64,000 bases of DNA. Origin: Zingiber officinale. Lineage: Eukaryota > Streptophyta > Magnoliopsida > Zingiberales > Zingiberaceae. The position numbers were made by a program, and so were the translations under genes. Positions 34,276-45,895 of the stretch are shown here, one piece after another (position 1 is the first letter of the stretch; every line of letters starts with the position of its first letter). Where the stretch lies: NCBI RefSeq assembly GCF_018446385.1, contig NC_056003.1:22565198-22629197 (forward strand), given 5' to 3'. The notes below the pieces were generated by a model. The model saw nothing but the letters and a program-made list of their open reading frames with translations. It was not told the DNA's origin and ran no database searches.

Positions 34276-34688
34276 CTGCCAAAATCGTAAGTTAAGGTAA
34301 GTCACTGGAGGGAAGTGACTTGGTGAGGACGACGCGTTCCCCGTTTGAGGAAATAGTATGCGTCGATCCAACTTAGATCCATTTCGAAAATCTAAGTTGA
34401 GATCTTGACTAAATTCGGGTCTCGAGGAGACATAATCTAATTACTACTTTGTTTCTATTATATTTATGCTAACTTTTGTTTTGAAGGATAGTATAATGTT
34501 TATTGTCTCGGACTAATCTTTTTCTTGCAGGAAAAAGCTTTTGCTGGAAAAAGGGGTCCGGACACCCGGAAGGGATCCGGGTGTCCGGAATGCAAAAGTT
34601 TATCTCGTCGCAATGCAGAACGCGCTGAATGGCTGGGCTGACATCATGGTCCAGGCGCCCGGAAGGTATCTGGGCACCCGGAGCTACC

Positions 34689-34697
34689 TATATAAGG
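34689..34697 (+). promoter_or_regulatory. LTR TATA box
   Basis: CTATATAAGGAGCTC context. Conserved at 58355-58363 in the right LTR. Confidence 0.6.
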
Positions 34698-35026
34698 AGC
34701 TCCCCACCTTGAGCAAAGAGACACAACTTCCTTCTATGATTGCTCTGTTGCGCATTGTTCCTGCGACACTGCGAAGCTCCTCCGACAACCTGTGACTTAA
34801 TTTTTTCTTCCTTGTTGTCGGTATTCTTTTCATAATTCTTGTACTAAATCATATAATACTTTTGTGAATTATTAGTGATTACCTAACGAAAGCACTCTCA
34901 CGTGCGAGCATTGGAGTAGGAGTCGACGAAGGCTTCGAACCAAGTAAAATTGATTTTTGTTAACGTTGTGTTTAACTTTCTGTTTCCGCTGCTTACTCGA
35001 TAACGAATTTTCGACAATCGCTTTTT

Positions 35027-35046
35027 CCCCCCCCCCCCCCCCCCCC
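35027..35046 (+). repeat. Poly-C tract
   Basis: Twenty consecutive C at the place where related LTRs have 7-8 (CTATTCACCCCCCC). An expanded homopolymer; its length may be an assembly estimate. Confidence 0.8.
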
Positions 35047-35433
35047 GCGCCGTCCAGCGAACTCTACGATTCAACAAGTGGTATCAGAGCAGGTATCGCT
35101 CTGAATTGGTGCAACCACCAATCAAGTAAAGGGGGTCCTTTTCAAAAGTAAAATTATATATCATTTTCGTTTAAAAATTATTCTTATGTCTTTCATTTTT
35201 TCCCTCCAATTTTTTTTTTGAAAAATTCACTTCAATTTTTTCACTATAAATTAAATTGACAAAATAACCATTCTCGTAAATTTTGTCATAATACTTATTA
35301 TTATTATTTTATTGTTTTATTATTTTTTTAAAAAAATTGGTGAAATACCTTTAATTTTTTTATCTCCCACACTACTTACCCCAAGACAAAGTTTTGGAAA
35401 TCGCTTCGTGTCTATAATTTTTGCAAGTGTATC

Positions 35434-35829
35434 AATGTCTCATCAAGAAGGACGGAGCATCCACGAACTGCCACCATATGAGATATACGAGAGGCACAAA
35501 TTCAATTTGTGGAGGATGTAGATGGAAAGCTTCATCTTTATGAACGACTTTGATGACGGCATGACACTGAGATGATCAACCCAGAACTCGGAAGCAAATC
35601 AAAAGATAATAAAGTTAATTTCAGATCTATTACCTAACAAAGTTACATGCAGGATAGGAAAAGTCAAGGATGCCCACGAGTTTTGGACTTGCATGACTAA
35701 ACTTCACGAGGAACCGTTGGAGTTAGAGAATCAAGTCAAAATCGAATTCAGACTCAAGTCATATTGTCATGTCCCAGAGGAGTCCCTACCAGAGGAAAAT
35801 CCGACAGTATCTCTCTTGTACTGGTGACA
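35434..35829 (+). pseudogene. Gag start of the outer element (fossil)
   Basis: Starts MSHQEGRSIHELPPYE with a following KFNLWRM-like block, as in Copia-type gag. Broken, and cut by the hAT insertion. Confidence 0.6.
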
Positions 35830-35837
35830 ATCTGAAT

Positions 35838-35877
35838 CAGTGGCGGATTTACACTTGGACCCGGGGGGGCCATGACC
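35838..35877 (+). repeat. hAT left terminal inverted repeat
   Basis: CAGTGGCGGATTTACAC followed by an ACCCGGGGGGGCCATGAC block that is itself palindromic. Confidence 0.88.
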
Positions 35878-36885
35878 CCCCCAGTCCATGTGTAAAGTTT
35901 ACTAATATTAGTTATAAACTTATAATATTAATTATGAGTAATAATATTATTAGTAAATATTAATTAAATATTTTGGTGGAAAAACATGTACGAGTTCCTA
36001 ACTTTGCAAGAGGCGGCAGCGTCGTTGCAGCGGCTCCTCTGACCTCTCTCCGGTGTTGTTGAACCAATGATCGTCGGATGTTAGACGTCGAGCGGTGGAG
36101 GTCTAGTGCGACGAGAACATTCTCAAGCCCTATTTGAGAGAAAGGTACAATTTTCTTCTACTCCTTGCTATATAGTTCTTAGGGTTTTGAAATTCTTAAA
36201 TCTGAGAAGGGAGAAAGAAAAAAAAAACTATTTTTTTGATGTTTCCATGTTCTGATGTTCATTTCTAGTTTCCTACCACACTATGAATGTTAGCTGTTAG
36301 CACAAATCCATACCTTTATTTATGAATGAGGCAAACCTGCAAGGCAAGAAGAACATACATACAAGGGACAGGGGAGATAAATACCCAAAGTTCAAAGACC
36401 AAGATTCCATAAATTTTGTGAGAAAAAAATCTTAATATAATAATATTACTATCACATGGTCCCCTTGTCCTACTATTTAACTGCCGTGGGCCCTGAAGCA
36501 ACCTATAGATTCATCCTTGCAGTTCTTTCTCAAAAACAAAATTATCTAAACTTCACAATTTTATTAGATTCCTTATTTTATTTGCTTTTCTCTTTTGTAC
36601 TGCATTCTTTGATTTTGTTTGGCTTTCTCCCATTAAAATGATTAATTTTAGATATTTTAATCAAATCTTGTGATTTTAGAAATTAAACTACCTAAATGGC
36701 TAAATAGTTGAAATTAGAATGGTTGATTTAATATTTGATGAAATAATAAAAAGCATGATGTTTTTTTTTGATGATTTGTTATTATTCACTAACTTAATGT
36801 TTTATTTAATAGTGTTGTTATTAATTATTATTCACTTATTTGAAATAACATGAGTTTTCATTGTCAAAGGCTTCATATACTTCAA
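35878..36885 (+). other. hAT 5' region
   Basis: About 1 kb before the transposase start. A GC-rich patch near 36010-36130 could be an untranslated first exon, followed by a possible long intron. No coding call is made. Confidence 0.35.
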
Positions 36886-39327
36886 ATGGGAAAATCTGTT
36901 ACAATTGATAAGTTTTTTCAAAGAAAGAGAGCAAATGAACATGATCCAGCTACTCCTATAACTCCATCAACAAGATCAAATAACAATGATCTTCCATCTG
37001 AAATCCCCCCTAAAAGATTCAAACATGCAGAAATAGAAGAGGTTGATCTCCATTCTTTAGAGCGTGATCCAGGATTGCGTCGACAAATTTGGGAATATCA
37101 TCCTAACCAACGAGAGGAGATTCGTCGAGCTTATTTGAATCTGAAGGCATATCAACCTATTCTTCGAGAATATCCATTAAATAAAAATATTAAGCACCCT
37201 CGAAGATTTCAGTCTGCTTGGTATGAACAATTTCCTTGGTTGGAGTATTCACCAGCTAAAGATAAGGCATATTGTTTTTCATGTTTTATCTTCAACAAGC
37301 CATCAGGATGCTTAAATCAAACTGCATTTACTGTTGATGGATTTGATAATTGGAAGAAAGTTCGAAATGGAAAAGCTTGTGCTTTCCTAGGCCATATAGG
37401 GAAAGATAATGTATCTTCACCCCATCGTAATGCTGAAAAGGCATGTGAGGATTTGATGAACCAACCACAACATATATCAAGGAGATTCGACAATTTTAAT
37501 GATGAACAAGTCGCAGCTAATCGTCTTCGGTTAAAAGCTCATATACATGTGGTATTGTTGCTTGCACTTCAAGGAATTCCGTTTAGGGGCCATGATGAGA
37601 AATCTAGTTCATCTAATCGTGGCAATTTTCTTGAATTTTTGGATGTGCTAACTATGTATAATGACGAACTTTCAAAAGCAATTGCGAAAGCTCCAAAAAA
37701 TGCCAAGTATACAAGTCATGATATTCAGAAACAAATACTTCATGTGATTTCCATGAGAGTGAAAAATGTAATTCGTGAAGAAATTGGAGTTGCCAAGTAT
37801 TGCATAATTGTCGATGAATCTCGAGATGAATCAAAAAGAGAGCAAATGTCTATAGTATTGAGATTTGTTGATACTAATGGATTCATTCAAGAACGTTTTT
37901 TTGGGCTTGTTCATGTATCTGATACTACGGCTTTAACTTTAAAGAATGTCATATATTCTACTTTGGCTCACTATAATTTGGATGTTCAAAATATTAGAGG
38001 TCAAGGTTATGATGGTGCTAGTAATATGAGGGGTGAGTTTAATGGATTGCAAGCTTTGATTATAAAAGATTGTAGAGGTGCTTATTATGTTCATTGCTTT
38101 GCTCATCGGTTACAATTGGCTTTAGTTGCAGCATCAAAAAATGTGACACCTATTCATCAATTTTTTGATAGATTAACTTTTATAGTTAATATTGTTGGTT
38201 CTTCATGTAAGCGTAATGATGAATTGAAGAATGCTCATGCGGATGACATTGCACATTTGATTGCAATAAATGAACTCGAGACAGGGCGTGGACTTAATCA
38301 AATAGGTACTTTACAACGAGCTGTTGATACACGCTGGAGTTCTCATTTGAGATCATTGAAAGGCCTAATTAAGATGTTTAGTGCATCGTGTACGGTATTG
38401 CTCAAGGTTATGGATGATGGGCTTCCTTCTCAACGAGCAGATGCAACATCTGTTTATGATGAAATGACTTCTTTTGATTTTGTATTCATCTTGCATCTTA
38501 TGAATGAGATTATGGGGATCACAGATATTCTTTGTCAGGCTTTACAAAGTAAGTCTCAGGATATTATAAATGCAATGGAGCTGGTATTATCTACTAAGAA
38601 TTTACTTCAACATATGCGAGATAACAAATGGAATGATTTGCTTGCAAAAGTGAAATCTTTTTGTGAACTTCGAAATATTGATATTCCTGATTTCAATGCT
38701 TCATATATTGATAGACGAGGACGAGCCCGCGTTCGTCAAGACAATTTCACCATTGAGCATCATTATCAGGTAGACCTCTTTTATGCTTCTATAGATTCAT
38801 AGTTGCAAGAAATTAATGGGCGCTTTAGTGATGATGCTATGGAATTGCTCATTCTTAGTAATGCCTTAAATCCTCAAAATGCGATGGAGTCTTTCAAAAT
38901 TGAGGATATTTGTAAATTAGTAGAAAAGTTTTATGCCCAAGATTTTACAAGAGATGAAAAAGAGCAATTGGAGATGCAATTAAAGCATTATGAGCATAAT
39001 GTAGTCAAAGGACCCGACTATAAAAATCTTTCAACCATTTCAGAATTATGTCAATGGTTGGTGAAGACTAACAAATCTGTTACATACAACCTCATTTTTA
39101 GAGTGATTATACTTGTGCTTACTCTTCCGGTTTCCACTGCTACTACAGAACGATCATTTTCTGCAATGAATATTGTGAAAACAAGACTTCGGAGCAAAAT
39201 GGAGGATACTTTTCTCTCGGATGCATTAATGGTATATATTGAGAGAGAAATTGCTAGAGATATAAGCATAGAAGATATCATTGAAGACTTCGAAAATTTA
39301 AAAGAACGTCGAATTCCTTTTAGTTAG
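36886..39327 (+). pseudogene. hAT transposase (TTF zinc finger, DUF4371, hATC)
   Basis: One reading frame of 813 codons interrupted by a single TAG at 38800-38802; the frame continues cleanly after it. The start at 36886 (MGKSVTIDKFFQRKR) is preferred over an in-frame ATG 36 bases upstream. Order: TTF-type zinc finger (SAWYEQFPWLEYS, AYCFSCFIF), DUF4371/RNase H-like core with the likely catalytic VDESRDES and GQGYDGASNMRG aspartates and the HCFAHRLQLAL C-x2-H block, then the hATC dimerisation region (LPVSTATTERSFSAMNIVKT) ending ERRIPFS. Plant relatives are called zinc finger MYM-type protein 1-like. The stop lies between the core and hATC, at a codon where relatives, from memory, have glutamine; CAG to TAG would explain it. 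As written it would lack the dimer domain. Cut-and-paste transposase acting in the nucleus. Confidence 0.9.
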
Positions 39328-39816
39328 AGGATTGTATTTGATACTTAATTGAATGTACATTAAGTCTATGGTTTGATCTTTGACTATGAGACTAATTTAC
39401 AATTAGTTTTATGTCATTTCATCTATTTGAAAAAAAATCTACTGCTCTGTAAATTCAGCAAGTTTGTAGGTATGTTGGAGGTAGTTAATTCCTATTCGTT
39501 ACTGCTCTGTACAATCTGGTGGAGAGTTTGGCTGTGGTGTAAAATCTTGGATTCCTATTTGCTCCCTATCCGTCTATAAAATCTGCTGCTTTGGGAAATC
39601 TGCCGCTCCTATTTGCTGCTGCTTTGTAAATTAAATTTAGCAAGTTCTAAAAAAAATCTGCTTCAAAAGTTCTTATTGGAGGTTTGATAAAATACATTTT
39701 AGAATATCTTATTGCCTTGCTATTGATTTTCTGTTACACAACTTATGATGGTCTTGTTACTTTATAGGTTTTTCATTTGGCACTGAGGATTGAGTTTAAA
39801 AGAAACATTTACAAAT

Positions 39817-40017
39817 TATGAAGTTGTTGATGGTAAGCCGTGATTGTTTTTCTGATTTCTTTTTAATATTTGCAGTACATTATACTCACTGGTATTTATG
39901 CAACTAGAGTCATTATTGATATGGAAAGTGGAAGGTCCAGACTCTAGAGGGTTTGGTTTTATGACTTTTACATGCAGTGAAGAAGCTTCAGTTGCTATAT
40001 GTGGCATGGATGGGAAG
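39817..40017 (+). pseudogene. Captured RRM gene fragment inside the hAT element
   Basis: The piece 39876-40017 reads TRVIIDMESGRSR then, after a frame change of about 7 extra bases, GFGFMTFTCSEEASVAICGM and DGK. That is the RNP1 half of an RNA-recognition motif like plant glycine-rich RNA-binding proteins. It ends AAG|GTAAAC, a splice-donor context, and is preceded by TTTTTAATATTTGCAG, an acceptor context. Upstream, TATGAAGTTGTTGAT|GGTAAG (39817 on) resembles the YGEVVD exon end of such genes. Intron signs mean it was copied from genomic DNA, not from mRNA. Not functional as a protein. Confidence 0.7.
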
Positions 40018-40339
40018 GTAAACATGTTTTTCTATTCTTTTTGTTTATTTTAGATAATGTTAATAGAATATGTAGATGTTGTGGCATCATTCATTTTAAA
40101 AAAATATGAAAGTGATGGGCACTTTATGGGATGCATAGTACAAATTAGTAATCTAATGGTATGGAGTTTCATATAGACACAGTGATTATATTATGCTATG
40201 TTAGATTTCTTAACTAAGGACTATAAATACTAATTTAGTCATTTTTTTTCTTTTTTAATCATTCAAGTGTTTAAGATTGTGCTTAGATCCTTGATAAGTG
40301 CCTTCGGAGAGTTTCTGAGTTCGAAAGAGTAGATAATTT

Positions 40340-40384
40340 TTATTATATGGCCCCCTCAAATGTAAAATCTTAGATCCGCCCCTG
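40340..40384 (-). repeat. hAT right terminal inverted repeat
   Basis: Reverse complement begins CAGGGGCGGATCTAAG and reaches GAGGGGGCCAT. Followed by ATCTGAAT. Confidence 0.88.
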
Positions 40385-41237
40385 ATCTGAATCATATATA
40401 CATCAACAAACAAAATACATCAGCCCACACGACTGGAATATACACACAACCACACAGTTATATATATAAAACAGCACACACTACTGTACTAAAAATACAA
40501 CCACGCGGTTATATATATTAAACAGCCACAAGGCTGCGCTAAAAACACAGCAGAAAAATAAACGGGAATCTCATACAACCAAAACAACACAATGCATGCC
40601 GGCACAACTTAAACACAAATACAACACCAAAATCAAATAAAATAGCCACATGGCTAAACACCAATACAATGCTAAAATCAATAAAGAACGTATAAAAAGA
40701 AAGCAAGTGAGAGGTAAAACTGTCTTCTGATGTGACGAGTGACTGACAGACATGATACCTCTAAGCAACTGCTTAAACATCTACTTGTAATAGGAATAAT
40801 GCAACGGAGTGAGTTCAACAACTCAGCGGGTATCAAGCTGACATACATAGTAAAAGATAACTACCAGTAATAATCATGCGATACATTTCCCTAAACCATA
40901 ATAGGAAATGCAAACTGAAAATGCTGAATAAACTGTACTCATCAGGACCTCCTATCCGAACATAAAGGTGTGAACCTCACCAACAGATGCAGGGTCATCA
41001 GACCAAATACATAAGGTATCCTGTATGCATGTCAAACATATGCATCCACAAAAATGCAACATCCAAAGTGCAGTAATCACAAACAATAAATACAATCCAT
41101 GCATATGATGTAAAAATGACATGGTCATCCCTGACGCCAGTCAGCCATCTCACGCACAATAGTGAGACTGAGTGGGTAGGGCTATGACAACTGTGCACTC
41201 TGCCATCACTACTCCTAAGTGATCAAGTGGACAGGAT

Positions 41238-42299
41238 TGTAGGACCGTGATCGTTCGATAGAGGGGGGGGTGAATATTGATTCGAAAACTTGAGTGTAAA
41301 AGTACGCAGCGGAAAAGTAAATGAACACAGCTGATTTTACTTCGTTCGGAGCCTGTGATGACTCCTACTCGAAGGCCCGTGTTCCTTGACCACTTTCGTT
41401 GGGCAATCACTAGCAATTCGAATATGATTACAAAAAGAGTACAAGAAATGCTAATGAAACAAAGTGATACCAACAAGGAAATTAACCAAAGAAGAAGGAG
41501 CACTTTGTCAGAGCTTTGTTAGCATCGTAGGAGCGTAGAGCAGCAGGGCAAGCAGTCGAAGAGTTCTCAGTTGTGTGTTAAGCTCCACCCCTGGGGCTTC
41601 TTTTATATGCTGCTCCGGGCGCCTGGATCCCTTCTGGGCGCCCTGGTGCGACGTGGCAAGTCCAGTCAGGATGCTCCACGTGGTGAGGCGACGCAGAGGA
41701 TAAAAGTTGCCTCCGGGCGCCCGGACCACCTTTTTCCAGAGATTCCTTCTCCTGCAAAACAAGGTTAGTCCGAGGCAAAATATACCCTGCAACACAGATT
41801 GTTAGCACAATTTATAAAGTATGAATTAACAGAAAAAGTATGACTTAGATTCCGTCTTTCCGAGACCGGAATCTAGTCACGATCTCGACTTAGATATCCG
41901 AAATGGATCTAAGCCGGATCGACGCCTAATGTTCCCTTCCCGGGAACGCGTCCTCACAGTCACTCCCTTCCAGTGACTTACCTTTACTCACCTGTCAGAC
42001 GTCCGGTCAGCCCTTCGACCCGTCTGGACTTCTCGCCAGCTATCCGGTCAGCCCATCGACCTAGCTGGACTTCTCGCCAAGCGTCCGGTCAGCCCGTCGA
42101 CCTGCTTGGACTTCTCGCCAGCTATCCGGTCAGCCCATCGACCTAGCTGGGCTTCGTGCCAGACATCTGGTCAGCCCGTCGACCTGTCTGGACTTCTCCT
42201 GCACACTCGATCAAAGTGTCAGACAACAACAAAACTAACTTAACCCATTTGTCATTCATCAAAACCTAGGTTAGACCGTTAGTGCTACCCGCACCAACA
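41238..42299 (-). repeat. LTR (left copy) of interrupted element
   Basis: 1062 bp. Shared module GAGGGGGGGGTGAATA / TACGCAGCGGAAAAG near its left edge; 41-bp stem-loop array at 41995-42191. Confidence 0.9.
41995..42191. repeat. 41-bp covarying stem-loop array (clearest copy)
   Basis: Five units start at 41995, 42036, 42077, 42118 and 42159, an exact 41-bp period. Outer arms, 6 bp at offset 0 and 27: TCAGAC/GTCTGG, CCAGCT/AGCTGG, CCAAGC/GCTTGG, CCAGCT/AGCTGG, CCAGAC/GTCTGG. The inner stem GGTC...GACC is constant. The arms change but keep pairing. Confidence 0.9.
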
Positions 42300-43779
42300 A
42301 TCTCCCCCTTTTTGATGGAATGACAACCCGGTTAAGTTAGTGAAAAGACGCAAAAAATAAATAAAACAGGTACATGATTTTTTAAAGTTAGTTTTGGTGT
42401 TTTTAATTTGGTTTAGCTAACTTAACCACCTAACCCTCCCCCTTTGGCATTCATCAAAAATAGGCAATGGTAAATAAGCATAGTGTAGAGTTACTGTAAA
42501 AATTTGTAAATTTAAGAGACAGCTAAAAAAGATACTGATAAAAGTACAATTTTTTAAAACCAAGTTAAAAATAGTTAAGTTGACTTGGGGGAGTCTAGAG
42601 AAAGAAAGAAAAAAAATTGCTTTAAGTTATGAAAAACTTAGATTGCAGAGTAATTTTCAAAAGATAATATTTGCAATAATGAATTTTAAAAGTTATAAGT
42701 TTAAAGTTGATAATCTTTTCAAACATTTAAAATTTTTCAAATCAGGTTTTTCAAATTTAGAATTTAAGTAACATATACTTTTCAAAAGGTAAAATCTAAT
42801 TTTCAAATTCCAATTTTCAAACACTAAGTTGAATCTAGTTTTAAGTAAGTAAAATTTTAGCCAAAATAAATTTGTTAAAGCTAATTTGATAAAAACTAAG
42901 TTTGGAAAGTTTAATTTTCAAGCATATGTTATAAAACTGAATAAGTTTAAATTTGTAACAAATTTCAACTTTAAAATCAAGTTTTAAAAATTAGGTGGGA
43001 TTTTTAAACTTCCAATTTTCAAACACTCAGTTAAATTTAACTTCTTGAAAACTAGTGTTCAAAGATAAGTTAGATTTAAAATAGATGTACAAAAGCATTT
43101 TTCAAATATACAAAATTTTAATTAATTTCTCCCCCTGAATTTGACACTTAAAATTAACCAGCTGTCTAACCAATTAGGTACTAACTAACTATCAGAAGAT
43201 AGTAGCTTTCACTTGGTTAGTCAGATTAAGTTGATTATAAGCAGCCAGTGTTTGACTTGATTGATAAACTTAATCTGATTAATGTCTGATTTGTATTTAA
43301 CGTCCAAACTTATGCTGATGCACTGAAATAAGCATCTTAAGTCCAGACAGTTGGCCTATGCATCTCACCCCTTTCTATGTTTGTCAAACACAAGCACGGT
43401 AAACCTAAGGTGTTGGTGAGATGCTCAAAGACTAGTCCTATGGGTACATGTTTTCTAAGGATTTTGAACTAGTCTAAGGCTAAAACTTTATTTGAAAATC
43501 TAAAAAAAGGAAGGTTTTAAAAAACACAATATGTTTCAACCTATAATTTGAGAAAGCCATTTTTGAAACTGTTTTTGAAATTTGAAACTCCTAGGCTACC
43601 AAGATAGAACATAATCAATGCAGGTCTGAAATATCACTAGATAGATCTAAAATCTTTTACAGGTAGTGTAGCTACAGAAGTGAGTCATAACTAGAGCTAC
43701 TGAGATGATGAAGGGGTGGTCCAGATCCCAAGGATCGGAGAAGCGCCATCAGCTCAGTGTGTCGGGTCTCCCTGGTAGC
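42300..43779. other. Internal region of interrupted element
   Basis: AT-rich, with many TTTTCAAA / AAGTTTAA words and no coding capacity. It resembles, in reverse, the right part of the outer element's internal region (56900-57670). Confidence 0.6.
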
Positions 43780-44878
43780 TCGTAACCGTGATCGTTCGAT
43801 AGAGGGGGGGTGAATATCGATTCGAAAACTCGAGTGTAAAAGTACGCAGCGGAAAAGTAAATGAACACCGCTGATTTTACTTCGTTGGGAGCCTGTGACG
43901 ACTCCTACTCGAAGGCCCGTGGTCCTTGACCACTTTCGTTGGGCAATCACTAGCAATTCGAATATGATTACAAAAAGAGTACAAGAAATGCTAATGAAAC
44001 AAAGTGATACCGACAAGGAAATTAACCAAAGAAGAAGGAGCACTTTGTCGGAGCTTTGTTAGTGTCGTAGGAGCGTAGAGCAGCAGGGCAAATAGTCGAA
44101 GAGTTCTCAGTTGTGTGTTAAGCTCCACCCCTGGGGCTTCTTTTATATGCTGATCCGGGCGCCTGGATCCCTTCCGAGCGCCCTGGTGCGACGTGGCAAG
44201 TCCAGTTAGGATGCTCCACGTGGTGAGGCGACGCAGAGGATAAAAGTTGCCTCCGGGCGCCCGAACCTCCGGGCGCCTGGACCACCTTTTTCCAGAGATT
44301 CCTTCTCCTGCAAAACAAGGTTAGTCCGAGGCAAAATATACCCTGCAACACAAATTGTTAGCACAATTTATAAAGTATGAATTAACAGAAAAAGTATGAC
44401 TTAGATTCCGTCTTTCCGAGACCGGAATTTAGTCACGATCTCGACTTAGATATCCGAAATGGATCTAAGCCGGATCGACGCCTAATGTTCCCTTCCCGGG
44501 AACGCGTCCTCGCAGTCACTCCCTTCCAGTGACTAACCTTTACTCACCTGCCAGACGTCCGGTCAGTCCTTCGACCCGTCTGGACTTCTCACTAGCTATC
44601 CGGTCAGCCCATCGACCTAGCTGGACTTCTCGCTGTTGGTGCAACCTTAGGTAAAGGTTGACCTGGTTGACCTGACTCGAGTTGACCTGACTCGAGTTGT
44701 ATTTTGATGTTTGACTTAGGAAGATTGTCGGTGCAACCTTAGGTCAAGGTTGACCTAGTTGAGTTGCATGTTGATGTTTGACACTCGTGGAAGAGTTGTA
44801 TTCTTGATATGGGACAAGAATAGATGTTTGGGAGATTATTGGGGCAACCGTAGGTCAAGGTTGACCTGATTCGGGAAA

Positions 44879-45532
44879 AAGTCCAAGTATGGAGACTTGA
44901 CAACGGAAAAGTCCAAGCAGGGAGCTTGGCACTAGAAAAGTTCAAGTATGGAGACTTGGCACTGGAAAAGTCTAAGCAGGGAGCTTGGCACGCGAAAAGT
45001 CCAAGTATGGAGACTTGGCACGGGAAAAGTCCAAGTATGGAGACTTGGCACGGAAAAGTCCTAACTGGGATGTTAGGCAGTGTGGAAAGTTCTGGTGAGT
45101 GAAGCCAGGCAGTGGGAAAGTCATAACTGGGATGTTAGGCAGTTGGAAAGTCCTGGTGAGTGAAGCCAGGCAGTGGGAAAGTCCTAACTGGGATGTTAGG
45201 CAGTTGGAAAGTCCTGGTGAGTGAAGCCAGGCAGTGAGAAAGTCCTAACTGGGATGTTAGGCAGTGTGAAAACCCTAGTGAGTGAAGCTAGGTGAAAGTC
45301 CTGGTGAGTGAAGCCGGGCAAGGGAAAATCCAGATGGATCAAGGGTGATCGGACATCTGGTGATGGGAAGTCCAAGTAGGTCATAGGAGTGACCGGATAC
45401 TTGGCACGAAGAGGAAAGTCCAAGTGGGTCAAAGGGATTGACCGGACACTTGGTGGGGAGTCTTAGCAGGTCAAGGGAGTGACCGGATGCTAAGCATGAT
45501 GTACCAATAGGTCAAGGTTGACCGGATATTGG
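44879..45532. repeat. Stem-loop field in LTR
   Basis: First part: 29-30-bp units with arms CCAAGT/ACTTGG and CCAAGC/GCTTGG, then CCTAAC/GTTAGG and CCTGG/CCAGG. Second part (45330-45532): five longer hairpins with different arms, CCAGATG/CATCTGG, CCAAGTA/TACTTGG, CCAAGTG/CACTTGG, CTTAGCA/TGCTAAG and CCAATA/TATTGG. All surround a GGTCA...TGACC-type inner stem. Confidence 0.9.
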
Positions 45533-45572
45533 TTTGAAAGGTTTGAGACTTGGTTTGGGCAAAAACCAAGCT

Positions 45573-45895
45573 CTGGATCGGTCTGCAGACCGATCCAGCG
45601 ATACGTTTGTGTATCTGATCGATCTGGTGACCGATCAGATAACAAACAGAAGGCAAAGCGCAGTTCTGTGAGCTTACTGATCGGTCTCCACGACCGATCA
45701 GAGACGCAGCCGAGAGAGGTGGGATCCAGCTGTGGCCCGATCGGTCCACAGACCGATCAGGAAACGAACAGAAAGGTGGGCACTTTCTGTGGAGCAATCT
45801 GATCGGTCTAGGGACCGATCAGCCCAGGGCCTGATCGGTCCCCAGACCGATCAGAAGGGTTCTGGACCGATTAGGGTGGAGCCTGATCGGTCCAC
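45573..45895. repeat. GATCGGTC palindrome array
   Basis: Repeated GATCGGTC-n-GACCGATC inverted pairs. The first (45573-45598) is a perfect 26-bp palindrome from CTGGATCGGTC to GACCGATCCAG. Confidence 0.88.

Larger units (their letters stand above)
33974..35076 (+). repeat. Outer element left LTR
   Basis: 1103 bp. Includes a stem-loop array (34084-34275), a long G/C-rich hairpin (about 34557-34590), a TATA element near 34689 and a 20-base C tract at 35027-35046. Confidence 0.88.
35838..40384 (+). mobile_element. hAT DNA transposon, nearly intact
   Basis: 4547 bp bounded by terminal inverted repeats (left CAGTGGCGGATTTA, right end reverse complement CAGGGGCGGATCTA). These extend imperfectly to a shared GGGGGCCAT about 35 bp in. 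A perfect 8-bp target duplication ATCTGAAT lies at 35830-35837 and 40385-40392. The transposase frame is at 36886-39327. Between the transposase and the right end is a captured RRM gene piece (39817-40017). The perfect duplication and an almost open transposase point to recent activity. Confidence 0.95.

Noticed and set aside
39816-40025. Minus-strand frame over the captured RRM piece
   Set aside because: The RRM similarity and splice signals are on the plus strand.
41995-42191. CRISPR-like regular array
   Set aside because: The period is exact, but there are no unique spacers, the units are stem-loops inside an LTR, and the genome is a plant nucleus.
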